Shown here: positions 11,133 to 22,217 of the stretch, piece by piece
Numbering within the stretch: position 1 is the stretch's first letter
Layout: each line of letters begins with the position of its first letter
Source of the DNA: Marsupella aquatica
Taxonomy: Eukaryota > Marchantiophyta
Reading direction: 5' to 3'
DNA: 64,000 nucleotides
Assembly: GCA_973895155.1 (NCBI GenBank)
Contig: OZ316892.1
Coordinates: 8,494,001 to 8,558,000 of the forward strand
Translations under genes and position numbers: made by a program
Notes under the pieces: generated by a model
What the model was told of the DNA's origin: nothing
Seen by the model: only the letters and a program-made list of their open reading frames with translations
Databases searched by the model: none

Positions 11133-12240
11133 TTTGTCGTCTTTTCTTGCTCAAAAGAATGGGTATCCGCAGTTCAAAAGAGTCGCCTGCTAAGAAACAA
11201 TCGAGGAGGACGATGGGGAAGCTTGCCATATCGCATTATCACCTCGGCCACTCATTGGAAAAAATCAAATATGCTGGAAGCGGCTGAACATTACCGCACC
11301 AGACTGCTCGATTATGGAGGCCCTGTAAGTGTTTCTAACAATTTTGTTGTTTTTCCGAGAGTTCATGCGCTAGCGATCAACTCTTTTTGTGCGTGTCGTT
11401 GTTTGGCCCTGCATGTAAAGTGGAGTCACCTGTCTCGAGTTTTACAAAATTCATTAACCAGTTTTCCTGCAGTGTTGAATCTACTGTTATACCGTAGCGC
11501 AACAAGTTTAGTATAACCTTCTGTGGGCATTTGTTTTGGCTATTTTCCTTTGAATCATTCCTTTTTTCCTCATGGCGTGTGGACAGGCCGAGGAAGATGC
11601 CACGGCTTTGCTCCGAGAAAGTCGAAGTGTGCAGCAACATGCATGAACGTTAAGTCTATGGAGCTCGAGCAGTTCACTCCGCAGCTTCTTTTACTGGCAA
11701 CTCGTTCAACGATCCAAGCTCTCAAGTTGGTAGGTTTAGCTGGTTGGCTCTGTAAGGTTGCAAATCTGATCTGTCTTTTCGAAAGGGAAGTCTCTGGATG
11801 TTCTAATCCAGGTCATTATTCCCGCTGACATGCAAACAAATTCATCTCTTTTAGTGCACCATATTCATTGAAGAGGACTGGTCAATCTTTGAGGGAAGGA
11901 TGCTACTGCGAACGAGAAGTAGATTCGCGTGCTGCAAGGCTCGACTGTGTCTTGACACTATGCTGTAGTTCCTGAAGTGCTAGAATGTCACAATTCTTGT
12001 TTTTTTGTCAGCTTACTTGGAAGCTGCAAGTCAGTGTTAGAATCCGGATGTGTCACCCTTTGATTCGTTCCATACAAAGAATTGGAAAGGTTATGTGTGC
12101 GCTTTCTGGTATCTAATGTTGCTTCCAAGATTGTAAGGATTTCTTTTTGTAATAGTGAATCTACAAACTGGTTGATCGGTCTTATGTCCCGATACGACCT
12201 TCAAGCTGAAGCATGATTAAGTAAGTCAATCCAACTTAGA
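11133..12240 (+). other. Downstream region of the PPR gene, possibly with a 3'-UTR intron
   Basis: No conserved ORF is visible. A strong donor (CCCT|GTAAGTGTT) at 11325 and an acceptor (GGACAG|GCC) ending at 11586 could define an untranslated intron. Long spliced 3' leaders occur in some plant PPR genes. A G10 run follows at 12241-12250. Confidence 0.35.
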
Positions 12241-12283
12241 GGGGGGGGGGTGAACAGAATATGCCAAAAATATCATCCTCACT

Positions 12284-12361
12284 GAATTCAGGATATATTC
12301 GGCAGAGGACCTGCATAATGAAAGAATTCAGGGAGCATTCGGCAGAGGACCTGCATAATGA
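12284..12361. repeat. Two-copy 40-bp tandem duplication
   Basis: GAATTCAGG..ATTCGGCAGAGGACCTGCATAATGAA begins at 12284 and again at 12324. The copies are nearly identical and therefore fairly young. Confidence 0.85.
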
Positions 12362-12622
12362 AGACGACTCGCAATGAAGGGAATCACCTCCACAGCCATC
12401 GCAAGTGCAAATGTTGCTAGTGCCCACAGTGACATGACATGCTTACAGTCACGGGCAGCCAAGATTGCCCAGGCTCCGTTCACACAAGCTTAGACACAGA
12501 ATCTGATGACTCAATCCATGTGCAAGATATAAACTCCTGCGAGAAGGTAATTGTTGGCCAAAATAAAGACCCTCTCACTTGTCTCTCTGGGTCATTTCAT
12601 GGGGCTGACACCAAGGTCATCG

Positions 12623-12638
12623 CCCCCCCCCCCCCCCC
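12623..12638. repeat. Poly-C homopolymer tract
   Basis: A run of 16 C residues on the plus strand. Such tracts are prone to length errors, so local reading frames across it are unreliable. Confidence 0.95.
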
Positions 12639-12660
12639 TCCAAACTGACCAAGTGCCACG

Positions 12661-13025
12661 GCCAGGGGTTTACCCAGAGCTGGAAAAGGGACCAATTTAC
12701 TAAACAAGGCCAAACAATAACAGTGGACTAAAATCAAAAGAGGAGCTAATGTGCAAACCCCAAAAATCTAGGAAGAGGAGAAGCCAGGGTTCACCCAGAG
12801 CTGCAAAAGGGACCAATTTACTAAACAAGGCCAAACAAATAACTATGGACTAAAACCAAAAGAAGAGCTAATGTGCAAACCCCAAAAATCTAGGAAGAGG
12901 AGAAGCCAGGGTTCACCCAGAGCTGGAAAAGGGACCAATTTACTAAACAAGGTCAAACAAATAACAATGGACTAAAACCAAAAGAAGAGCTAATGTGCAA
13001 ATCCCAAAAATCTAGGAAGAGGAGA
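12661..13025. repeat. Three-copy 122-bp tandem repeat
   Basis: Units start at 12661, 12783 and 12905, each opening with GCCAGGG and containing GGGACCAATTTACTAAACAA and CCCAAAAATCTAGGAAGAGG. The copies are highly similar. A partial, more diverged unit follows near 13225-13290 and a shorter echo near 13335-13385, so the array was once longer. Confidence 0.92.
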
Positions 13026-13881
13026 AAAAGGGTATAATAGCATGCTTCAAACTTTTAGGTCTGCAAAAAAAAAATTCCTGGCCCAAAAGTACTTGTTTCA
13101 GTCTGCAGTACATAAGTGTGTGGACATGCATTTTTGTGTCCACCATTTTTTCTCCCGACAAATGCCATTGACTGCAACCTGAGGCAAAACAAAGAGGTTT
13201 CAAGATGCCCTAGTGATTTACTAATCACAATGGACTAAAAGCAAAAGAAGAGTTAGTGCACAAACCCACGAACTAAGAAAGAGGGAAAAAAAAATGTGAT
13301 TTACCACTGCAATAGTGTGATGAGCCACCACAAACTAAAAAAAAGCAACTGACCGCATATACCCCCAAACCTAGAAAGAGTAAAATTAAGATATAAATAC
13401 TTACCACTTCAATAAGGTGATGATCCACGGGGTCCACGTCTGAGGTTCCACTAGGCCCAATCTAGTGTCTTACTGAGTCTGCAAGTGGAACATGGATGTC
13501 CTCTAATAGACAATCTCATGCTCTCTGTATACATTTCTAGTACCCTAGAAAATGCACAAATTCTTGAAAAAGCTATTGTTGTGGCATCACAGGTCCCAAA
13601 CAAGGCCCCATTTTTAGCCGGCCTCACTAGGCCTAAGAATACTTTTGAATTATTTATGGAAGAAAATGTGACAAGGTATCTATTTGGGTTTCCTTCAATG
13701 CCACACTTCCATTGGACTTGTTATGTCTGAGAAGTGTTTGCTAGGCTTTAGACAGTGTGTTTTAAATTCTCCTCACCCAAAATTGTAGAGTCAGGGTGAA
13801 ATGAGGATGCAGATATATACTTGGGGTAGATTTCAACATGATACTACCAATGTTGGGTTCAATTTTTATATCTGATCACTA

Positions 13882-14330
13882 GAGCACTCCGAGTGATCTG
13901 CTGTATCACGTTGCCAAGAGCAAATATACTGGGACCAGTCCACTGGCCCATTCTTTGAAGCCCCATTGTGTCCTGGTCTGTGCACCCCAGCAACATGGGC
14001 CAACATTTTTTCCTCTCAAGGCTTGCAGTCCTGCACTCCACAAGCTAGCGGGACAAAGCCCTCCAGGATTGATCAATGATTGTGATCAGTCCTCTCACTT
14101 TCAATTGAACATCTCTGCAGTTGTTCTGGCATGCTCACTCAATGCTGCAGATTTTCTCATGGTCCAAACTAGAGCTGGTGGGTTTTGGTGAGTGTGAAAC
14201 CCTGTGTGAAACTAGGATGGGTACGAACCCTAAGTGAGTCTCTTTCGAAAACCTGGATGCAAGGGTGCCTCACCTGCTTGCTGAATCTCCCCTTGGTGGG
14301 ACTGCTTGGTATGCACCAGTGAGAGTGCTC
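13882..14330. mobile_element. MITE-like element, copy 2
   Basis: It begins GAGCACTCCGAGTG and ends GAGAGTGCTC, about 450 bp long, with no coding capacity. The reverse complement of its right end resembles the left end of the element at 8607-8907 (shared GAGCACTC, CAGT, ACCAA and CAGNCCCACC blocks in order). Flanking CTA/TTA trinucleotides would fit a decayed PIF/Harbinger-type target duplication. Confidence 0.5.
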
Positions 14331-14820
14331 TTATAGTCCAGGCCAACGTTTTTGCTACTCACAGACAGGCCGTGGGTGTCCTAGGCAAGGGCACCAATTG
14401 CTTCAAATGTGTGGAAGATAGGATTGAGAGTTTGGTGACTGTGAAAATTAATCAAGCCTCTTAGTGAAATGCCTATAAGTGTCAAGTTTGCTTGTTGGAT
14501 TGAACTTACACATTAAATTAGGGAGTTAGCTTTAAGTAGTGCCATTCCCTCAATCAGGTAGAAAATGGGATTGTGGGCAATGTGGCACTAAGCCACATTG
14601 AGACTTGAATTGCCATTAGAAGGAGCCAATCAACATCCAAGGAAAATAGATAAACAAGCTCATAACTATAAGAGCATTTCCTTCAAAACTTGTAAATAAT
14701 AGTACTTGCTTGAGGTCTTCCATTAGGCAGTTTTGAATAGATCTCTCAATTTAATAATTGTAACCAAAGACAATTCAATTAGATTGTGAATTTCACTTCT
14801 TACAAATATCAATTTTGTAG

Positions 14821-17800
14821 ATGCTCACATTTCTTGAGGCAAATCTCCGGGAAAATCAAATGTCCAAAATGTTGCAACCTCGCCGTCCAAGCACTTCATC
14901 ATATAGGTCATGGCACAGTAGTAGCAACTTTGAAGACATGGATTGTAAGGTGGAGAGACCAACCCAGTTTGGTGTTGACTCTAGTGGGCACACTTTGGGG
15001 CACACTTGCTATCGACCTCCTTCGTTTGTTCTTCTCTCACACCAGGTTTGTCTTCATATATATTGAAAGGAATCATTTTTATGTTTAACTTGTGACACAA
15101 AGTGATGCCCCTAGGGGTAGAAAGCTCTCAAATTGGGGATACCATGAGTATTTCACCAATGTAGGATCAATGAGATTTCGCAAAATGATTAATCTCACAA
15201 TCAAATCATTCATTGAGTGATCCGAGATTGGATGCCTGGCCTGGTGTGGATAAAGGTGTACATTATTCTTATTAACTCATCTTCAATTTATGTTCAGTGT
15301 CAGAAAATGCAAAGCAAACGTCCTCAAGAGGGAAGGCACACTTGCATGCAATCATGAAATATTCAGATCGATAATTTTTTACATTTTTGTTAGTCTAATA
15401 TATGTTTTAGTTGGTCTGTCAGACAGGGATTCTTACTCCAGACAATAAAAAAATTCAAGGTAGTAATAAACATTGGAGGGTAAGTCACAACATATGGCAT
15501 TCTGAAGACATTTCAAAGATCTACAATGGGGATACCACTATGATGTTACTAAAAAAGGCATTGAGTACAAAAATAGCAATTCCTACACAACCTGAAAAAG
15601 CTCTGGAAAGTAATAGCCTTCAACACAAGCACATGTCAAACTTTCAGAGTGAATCTGTTTGGATGGAAGATTGCAATGGAGCAAGAAATAATTTGTATCA
15701 AGGGGCAACTTATTTATCAAACCCTATAGATAGTCTTGGATCCTTGCACCCAAGTATAAATAAGCTTGATGATACTAGTGGACCAAAGCAAGCATCTTAT
15801 GATTCTCATCCACAACATGCTGAACACACAAGCTTTGGGTCAAAATCTCCTGCCAGTAGTTTTAGCATTCCAATGACACCATCAGTTATTGACCATCTTT
15901 GCAACAACAATCTAGATGATGGTGCAGGACATCAAAGATCTTGGCAAGAAAAAATGAATTTCTTGAACCAGGAACAAACATCCCATGACATAATAGATGC
16001 TTGGAAGGTTGATGGTATATCTTCCTTAGAAGACAAAGATTTGATGAAATATAATGGAGTGGGTGTATCTCTCACAAGGACCATGACCAAAAAAAATGTA
16101 CTCAATGACAATATTAAAAGCATACAGGTACTATATTATATGTATGATTAGGATAGGGCTCAAACTTGCTTACAGTTTTAAACTATCCTTTCTTTCCTTC
16201 CATAAGTTTTATGCACATACAAGGTTAACTTAAACTCATGGTTTCATATTAATGGTTGTATTCAAACAAACCTATGATTTATGTTAAGCTGCCAATTGAT
16301 TGTGTAATTGGCCTTCCTAGAAATTAGAGAAAATGCTTAATTTAACAAAAACAAGATGTTAATGTTAATATTACATCTTCATGGGTAGATAAAAAGTCAC
16401 CTGGACAGCTACCACTGTTATTTCCTTGAGTCTTACTTGGGGTTAATTAACTTCTTGTTAGTAGCTAGAGCTTTACTAGACATGGATACTTTATTACTTC
16501 AAACTTTTGATCTATTTGTATAACATCCATTGAGGCCAAATCCACCCATATGTTTTGTCTCTATTTTCCAACTTCATTGAATATATAGGTCTTTTTAATG
16601 GACATTTTCAAAATATTTACCAGCTTTGTTGGCAGGTCCAAAATTTAAGAACCGTTACTAGAGTAATTTGAAAATACTAATGATTTCCATCTTGGTTGGT
16701 CCAGTGTTTTAGAAAATGAATTGCATACATTCCAAAAATACAGGCCACACAATTTAATTTATTGAAAGCCATAGTGACATCTAGGACCATGGAAGACCTG
16801 AGTGTGCAGAACATTAATTCCCAGACTATGACATAAAGCCACAAAAGATTTCTCCCCAATTCATTTTTACTGCTTTATATATATAACGAGTGAACTGTGC
16901 AACAACACTTAGTTTGTAAATAACCACCTACGAGCTTTATATTCATTTTGTAGGCCAGGATATGATTTGGGACACAATCCCGGATAAGATGGGCTTTTGC
17001 ATGCCTTGATTGGCAAAAGATCACTGGAGTATAGCACAGGATAGTTAAATCTTGTAATAGAGTATACACTGAAAAGACAATGGCTTTTATTAAATGGTAT
17101 TGAAATATGCACTTGGTGGTAGCATTCAACAGGGACTTCACCCCAACTTGGAGCTTGATATAAAAGATCATAGCATACGTGACGGATGCTTGAAGTGTGG
17201 GATGAAAGGATGCAATAATGAATGCATTGGTGAGGAGGAATCATATTATATACCCATAGATAATCAACTTGGAATCTCAAGCCCCAATACCCCAAGCCAA
17301 AAGCAAGATGGGCAGTCTACGCCCTATGCAAAGTCCATGCTTTGGACAAGAGGGGAAATGCTAGGTGAAGGGGCTTATGGAAAGGTCTACCCTGACTCTA
17401 GACAATCATCCCCTTGAGAGGCTGACTAAAGTTGACTTATTGACAAGGCAATGCACAACAGCTGTTTTCCCCAATTTTCAATCTGGCCATAATATTGGTT
17501 ACTTGTATTCATGGCTCCTGGCCTTCCATCCTTGCTTCCATCTTTCTTGCCCTCTGGGTGTTGTCTTCATTGTGTTTTGCTGGTTCTTGCCATGGGTGCA
17601 TTTAAGTTCACTTGGTGCACCGTGGCTATGATCCAGCTAGGTAAACTTGTTCTCCCATTCATTAAAAGCAGAATGCCAGTTACTCCAATTGATTACTGAG
17701 TGACTTCTACATGATCCTGTGTGCTTGAACTACTTATTCAGGTGTTTTCTGGTTTGAATCAAGTTACCGGGGAGTTAATGGCCGTAAAGCAACTCAAACT

Positions 17801-20799
17801 TGACAATCCAAATGATCAAAGCCAAGAAAGAGATTTCCATCTCAAGTCACTCCGGAGAGAGATTAATCTGTACAAGTCAATGAAGCATAAGCACATTGTA
17901 AGATATATTGACATGGATGAAGATGAAGAGTCAGGAAATCTCTACATATTTTTAGAGTATGTCTCCGGCGGATCTATTCAAAGGTACCTATCGTGACTGA
18001 TATCAGGATATTGTTGCCAGAGATTATTGACCTTAACAACATATTAAGGGAAATCTTTTAATCTTTACTAAATATATCTCAAGACAGTGTGGTATGAGGA
18101 TTAGACATAGGGAACCTCAATCTCAACTTTTGGGACAAACAATATCAAGTCAAACATGCATTCATTGTTTTCAAAGTTAATTCAAGCAGCTAACCTTTGT
18201 TACTTTTTTGGTAGCATGCTTGAAAGGTTTGGCCAATTCACGGAATCATTGGTTAGACTATATACCAGACAACTTCTCCTGGGGTTGGAGTATTTACATG
18301 GAAAGAAGCTTGTCCACCGTGACATCAAGGGAGGCAACGTTTTAGTTGATGCACATGGTATTGTCAAGTTGGCTGATTTTGGAGCTTCAAAAGTAGTATC
18401 TACAGTAAGTTGAGTGTTGCAACTAAATCTTACCCCTACCTGGCCAAATAGCAATGTATTCAAGGGAGCCCAATAAAAGGGGTGTGAATCTTGTTAATGA
18501 AGGGACTTTTAACTCACTTCAATTATTTCTTTGTGCAGTTCTAGAAAAACGAGTTGATTGAACACTAATTTCATAATCATTGCAGGACTTAAATAGAGAA
18601 CACATCAAGCAATTGCAAAAACTTATTGATAAGAAACCAGCAGTTCAGATTTCCTTTGCTCTTCTTGACATTAATATCCAAAATTAGCATTGTTCCCTTC
18701 CCTTTGAAATTTCAACTCAAGACATTCAAGGTTTATCTGTCTTGGAAAAGCCCTAACAGCACTATGGTAATGGCTATTTGGAAGTTGGAGCAACTCTTAA
18801 GCAATAGCACGTAATTATGATGCAGATTTTCCATGACCCTTTTGAGACAAATGGGTTGAAATCCATAAGGGGCTCTGTGTTTTGGATGGCTCCTGAAGTC
18901 ATCAAGGGTGACGGGTATGGCCGTCGTGCTGACATATGGAGTTTGGGTTGCACTGTCATTGAAATGTTAACTGCATCGTGAGTACAATTTCCATCACCGT
19001 GTCCCTATGTACTACTTGCAACCCAATATATGAACTCACTTTTAATACTCTGGCAAAATTTTTGTTGGAAATTAGTACCTTGCCACTCATGTTAGTTTAT
19101 TTCCTAGAATGCCACTTTTTCCCCAGCACTGGTTATGTCAACCGTGTATGGTAACTCAGAACCATCCAACCGCCAAAATCCTGCCATGTGTCTGCATCAG
19201 ACAACAATGATTCCCCTAATTTAGCAACCCAAACCCAACCTATTCTGCCTGACCAATGCCAGGGGTGGTCACCTTTGGGGAGCAAGGAGCCGTGGGAGAG
19301 TGGGAGAGGGCAGGCAGGGACAGGGACAAGTTCACCCAGGTGACTACACTGTTAATTGGTCGGGGCAGAATGCTTTAGGTTTGGGTTTGTAGAGGGAAGT
19401 CCCAGCCGTTGGATGGTTCCGAGTTAACCGTGCATGGTAAACTAACTGATGCCGGTTAAACATGGCATTCTAGTAGATAAACTAAAAAGAGTGGCAAGTA
19501 TTAATTTCTGACAAAACAATGAGTAAATCTCATCTCAGTATATATAAAACAACAATGGTTCACCATTTCAATTAATTTATTAAGTTTTAAAAATTTCCCT
19601 GATGTCCAAATTTAGCCTATTTCTATGTCTTGACTGTAGTTAGCATTGATTGAATTAGATCAATGCCCATATCTCAAGTATACATCAACATTTTGCTTAA
19701 ATCTTGTCAAGCCTTAATACTCTACACGGAATTCAATTGGCTACAATGCCTAAAAATTATGTTTACCCAGAAAATGTTGGTGTTCACCTCACTTTTAGAC
19801 AACCTTTTGTCCTTCAATATTGAGATCAAATGTTAAAATATCAGGAGTGTCATATTCTGACATCACCCTCAAATCTCGCCTCAAATGGCCACAAAAGTGC
19901 TGTTTGAGGGTCCTGTCGGCACATCTGACTTTTCAAACCTCCAGTTTGGATATATTAGTATGAAAAGCGTTGCAACTAGGTTTTTCCAGGATATTGATTA
20001 CCCTCACAATGCCAAGATATGTCCAGTGCTAAGAGTCATTACATCATGATGTAGGTATGCAGGCTAAGACTAAAATTTTGGCCCAAAAGAAAAAAAAACA
20101 GGAATAGATTACAGTCAAGAAAAGGATTGTTTGCAATGTGAGTGGAGGCCTTAACCAATTTCAATGTATGAGACAGACATCCTTGGCCAGGATTGGACAA
20201 CACCTGGTCTGCAATTTTCCACATTGCTAAAGCTACTAGCGGGCCACCTATGCCACCCATGATTTCAGAATGTGCAAAAGATTTTTTACAATGTTGCTTC
20301 CTCCTTAATCCTAAACAAAGACCAAATGCTTCTAAGGTGTGTCATTGTTTATGTTCTCAAGAGAAAATTGAAACACACTTCCAATACTTCAATATTTTGC
20401 ATAAAACCCTCACAAGCAACACACAGTGAAAACGTGAACTAGTTGAAATAAATCCATCAAGTTCAGTAAGCTAGTTGCTCGGCTTGCTAAAAGGCAGTTT
20501 CCCGCTCAAAAAACACAATCAAGTTAAAGAGAAACATCAAGAGACTTGGAGAAAAGTAAGCTGAACAAGTTAATGCTAATGGCTTATGTTTGCGGCCATA
20601 TATGTAGCCTTCATTGGGGTATCCTCTCCCACAAAGATGTACTTCCAACATGTAAATAATTTACACCAAGAGCCTAACTACATTACTCATATTTTTCAAC
20701 ATGACACTACAACATTGAAAGTTTTGCTTGCAGCTGCTCATGCACCCTTTTGTTTGCGAAGCACTCTTATGCAAGGATCCAACTCATTTGCTTCATTGA
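14821..20799 (+). CDS. MAPKKK (MEKK-type Ser/Thr protein kinase)
   Basis: Inferred exons are 14821-15045, 15411-16127, 17133-17384, 17742-17983, 18215-18404, 18826-18977, 20177-20336 and 20734-20799. All phases match and the total is 667 aa. The kinase domain starts near residue 385, with the Gly-rich loop GEGAYGK at 392-398. Lys414 lies in MAVKQ, and the hinge region ends in YVSGGSIQ. The catalytic loop HRDIKGGN is at 513-520, DFGASK at 533-538, and [11 protein letters not shown] in the activation segment. [13 protein letters not shown], the segment [20 protein letters not shown] and a C-terminal LLMHPFV follow. The order and the GASK and CTVIEM motifs are those of ANP/MEKK-like MAPKKKs, which phosphorylate MAPKKs. 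The first 380 residues are Ser/Asn-rich without a recognised domain and include a CLKCGMKGC cluster. The tempting GKVY at 17379-17390 runs into the intron: the donor lies after GK and the next exon supplies VFSG. The first exon follows a possible acceptor (TTTGTAG), so the true start may be upstream. Confidence 0.88.
19048..19520. mobile_element. Fold-back MITE in a MAPKKK intron
   Basis: The two halves are inverted copies of one another over about 200 bp each. Left-arm blocks such as CTTGCCACTC, TAGAATGCCA, GTAACTCAGAACCATCCAAC and TTCTGCCTGACCAAT reappear in reverse order and complement on the right arm, with modest divergence. There is no ORF. This fits a snap-back MITE inserted in the intron 18978-20176. 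Exact ends and a target duplication are not clear by eye. Confidence 0.75.
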
Positions 20800-22217
20800 T
20801 TTGCACTTGAAAAAAAAATGCTCATATTTTTGAGAGGGCGGACTTCTCACATTGGGCCCTTACGCCATTTGAGGTACTCTTCTCTGATGTCATGGACTCC
20901 TCTAGAGATTTTGGAAGTTAAAAATTGCTGTTGGACATTATACTTTCTATTTACATGTTTCTCTTCCTATTTTTCTCAGCTGTGGAATATGCCCTGTCTT
21001 GGAGTGAGAATGAAAGTTTACCTATAAGAGATCTGATTAAAGATGGGCTGTGGTAACATGGTTGTTTAGAATTCAAGCCTATCCAACAATAATGACCAAG
21101 TAGAATGACCGTCGACAAAGTGTGACACTACATGGAAACAAGACAAGAATGGTGCAATAAAGCAAAGTGAGAGATGCTCAGCCATTTCAAAAACAATGGT
21201 TGTCCAACAGAATTTGTGGACAAAGACTGGCATGAAACAATGTGGCACTGCATGCCACTTTTCTTTGGTTGGAACCGCAGAAATAGCAGCTTCATTTCAC
21301 TGAAACACTGCGAAAGAAAGAGCGCAGAATGCCCCTTTGTATGATTTGGCATAAGACTACACAATAGTGCAACAGGCTAGAATGATGCTAAGGTGCAAGA
21401 TAATGTCCAGCCTGCTACAAGGGTGCACAAAACCATCAGCAAACAAGAGAACAATAAGAATATTTCAACGAAAGATACGTTATGGACTATTTTGCAACAA
21501 AATGTAGAAACAAATAAATGGCCAATCTCTCCCTCTCCATAAATACTTCGATTTCAAGAAATGCGAAAGGACCTCTTTGTACGCTAGAAAGCGATCCAAC
21601 TGGTAGCTTTAGCACGAACATTGCCCGAACACCAGAGCCCAGACAGGTCCAATCTAATTTCAGTACACAGATTGAATTTAGTTTTATGCTAAGTACGTGA
21701 ACGCTCTTTGGGCGAGGAGCTCCAGATTTCGCCCAAAACAAATGAATTTCAAGAATGATCAAAATCTTCTAGTCCATATGTAAGAAAGGATGTCACAGTC
21801 AACCTTCCAATACAACTTCACAATCCTGAAGACCAGCCATGAATGCTTAAAGCCAATATAAGTTTCACCACTTTCCATGGGAGATTAGACTTCTCACATT
21901 CGACGCTAGGATTTTAGTCCAATTCACCCAAAATAAATTTGTGTACGATCAAAGCTTCATTGAAACGGAAACAGTATAATGGATGGATAATACCCTCGAC
22001 CATCGAGAACCAAATAAATTTAGCTCGTCGTGGGAAAGTATGGTGGCACAGGATTCTCACCATGTTTGATACATCTAAGGATCAAGGTTCACCCATATGA
22101 TCAGCTTCTTGAGTCTAAAGCATAATCTTGTTCTCCTTTCTGACGTTTGGACGAAATTCATCTCCATTAAGGTTATGGATTAATCGAAGGAGCTCATTTG
22201 ATGACGCATAAACACAT
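20800..22217. other. Intergenic between convergent genes
   Basis: This stretch lies between the 3' ends of the MAPKKK gene (+) and the coiled-coil gene (-) and presumably holds both 3' UTRs. Open frames in it lack motifs. Confidence 0.5.

Noticed and set aside
17365-17417. Kinase loop reading [12 protein letters not shown]
   Set aside because: The VY continuation is intronic. The next exon gives [13 protein letters not shown], which continues into the invariant Lys region in phase.
22115-22217. Longer C-terminal frame of the coiled-coil gene ending at 22115
   Set aside because: It does not agree with the phase of the preceding exon (22564-22500). The phase-consistent frame stops at 22218-22220.
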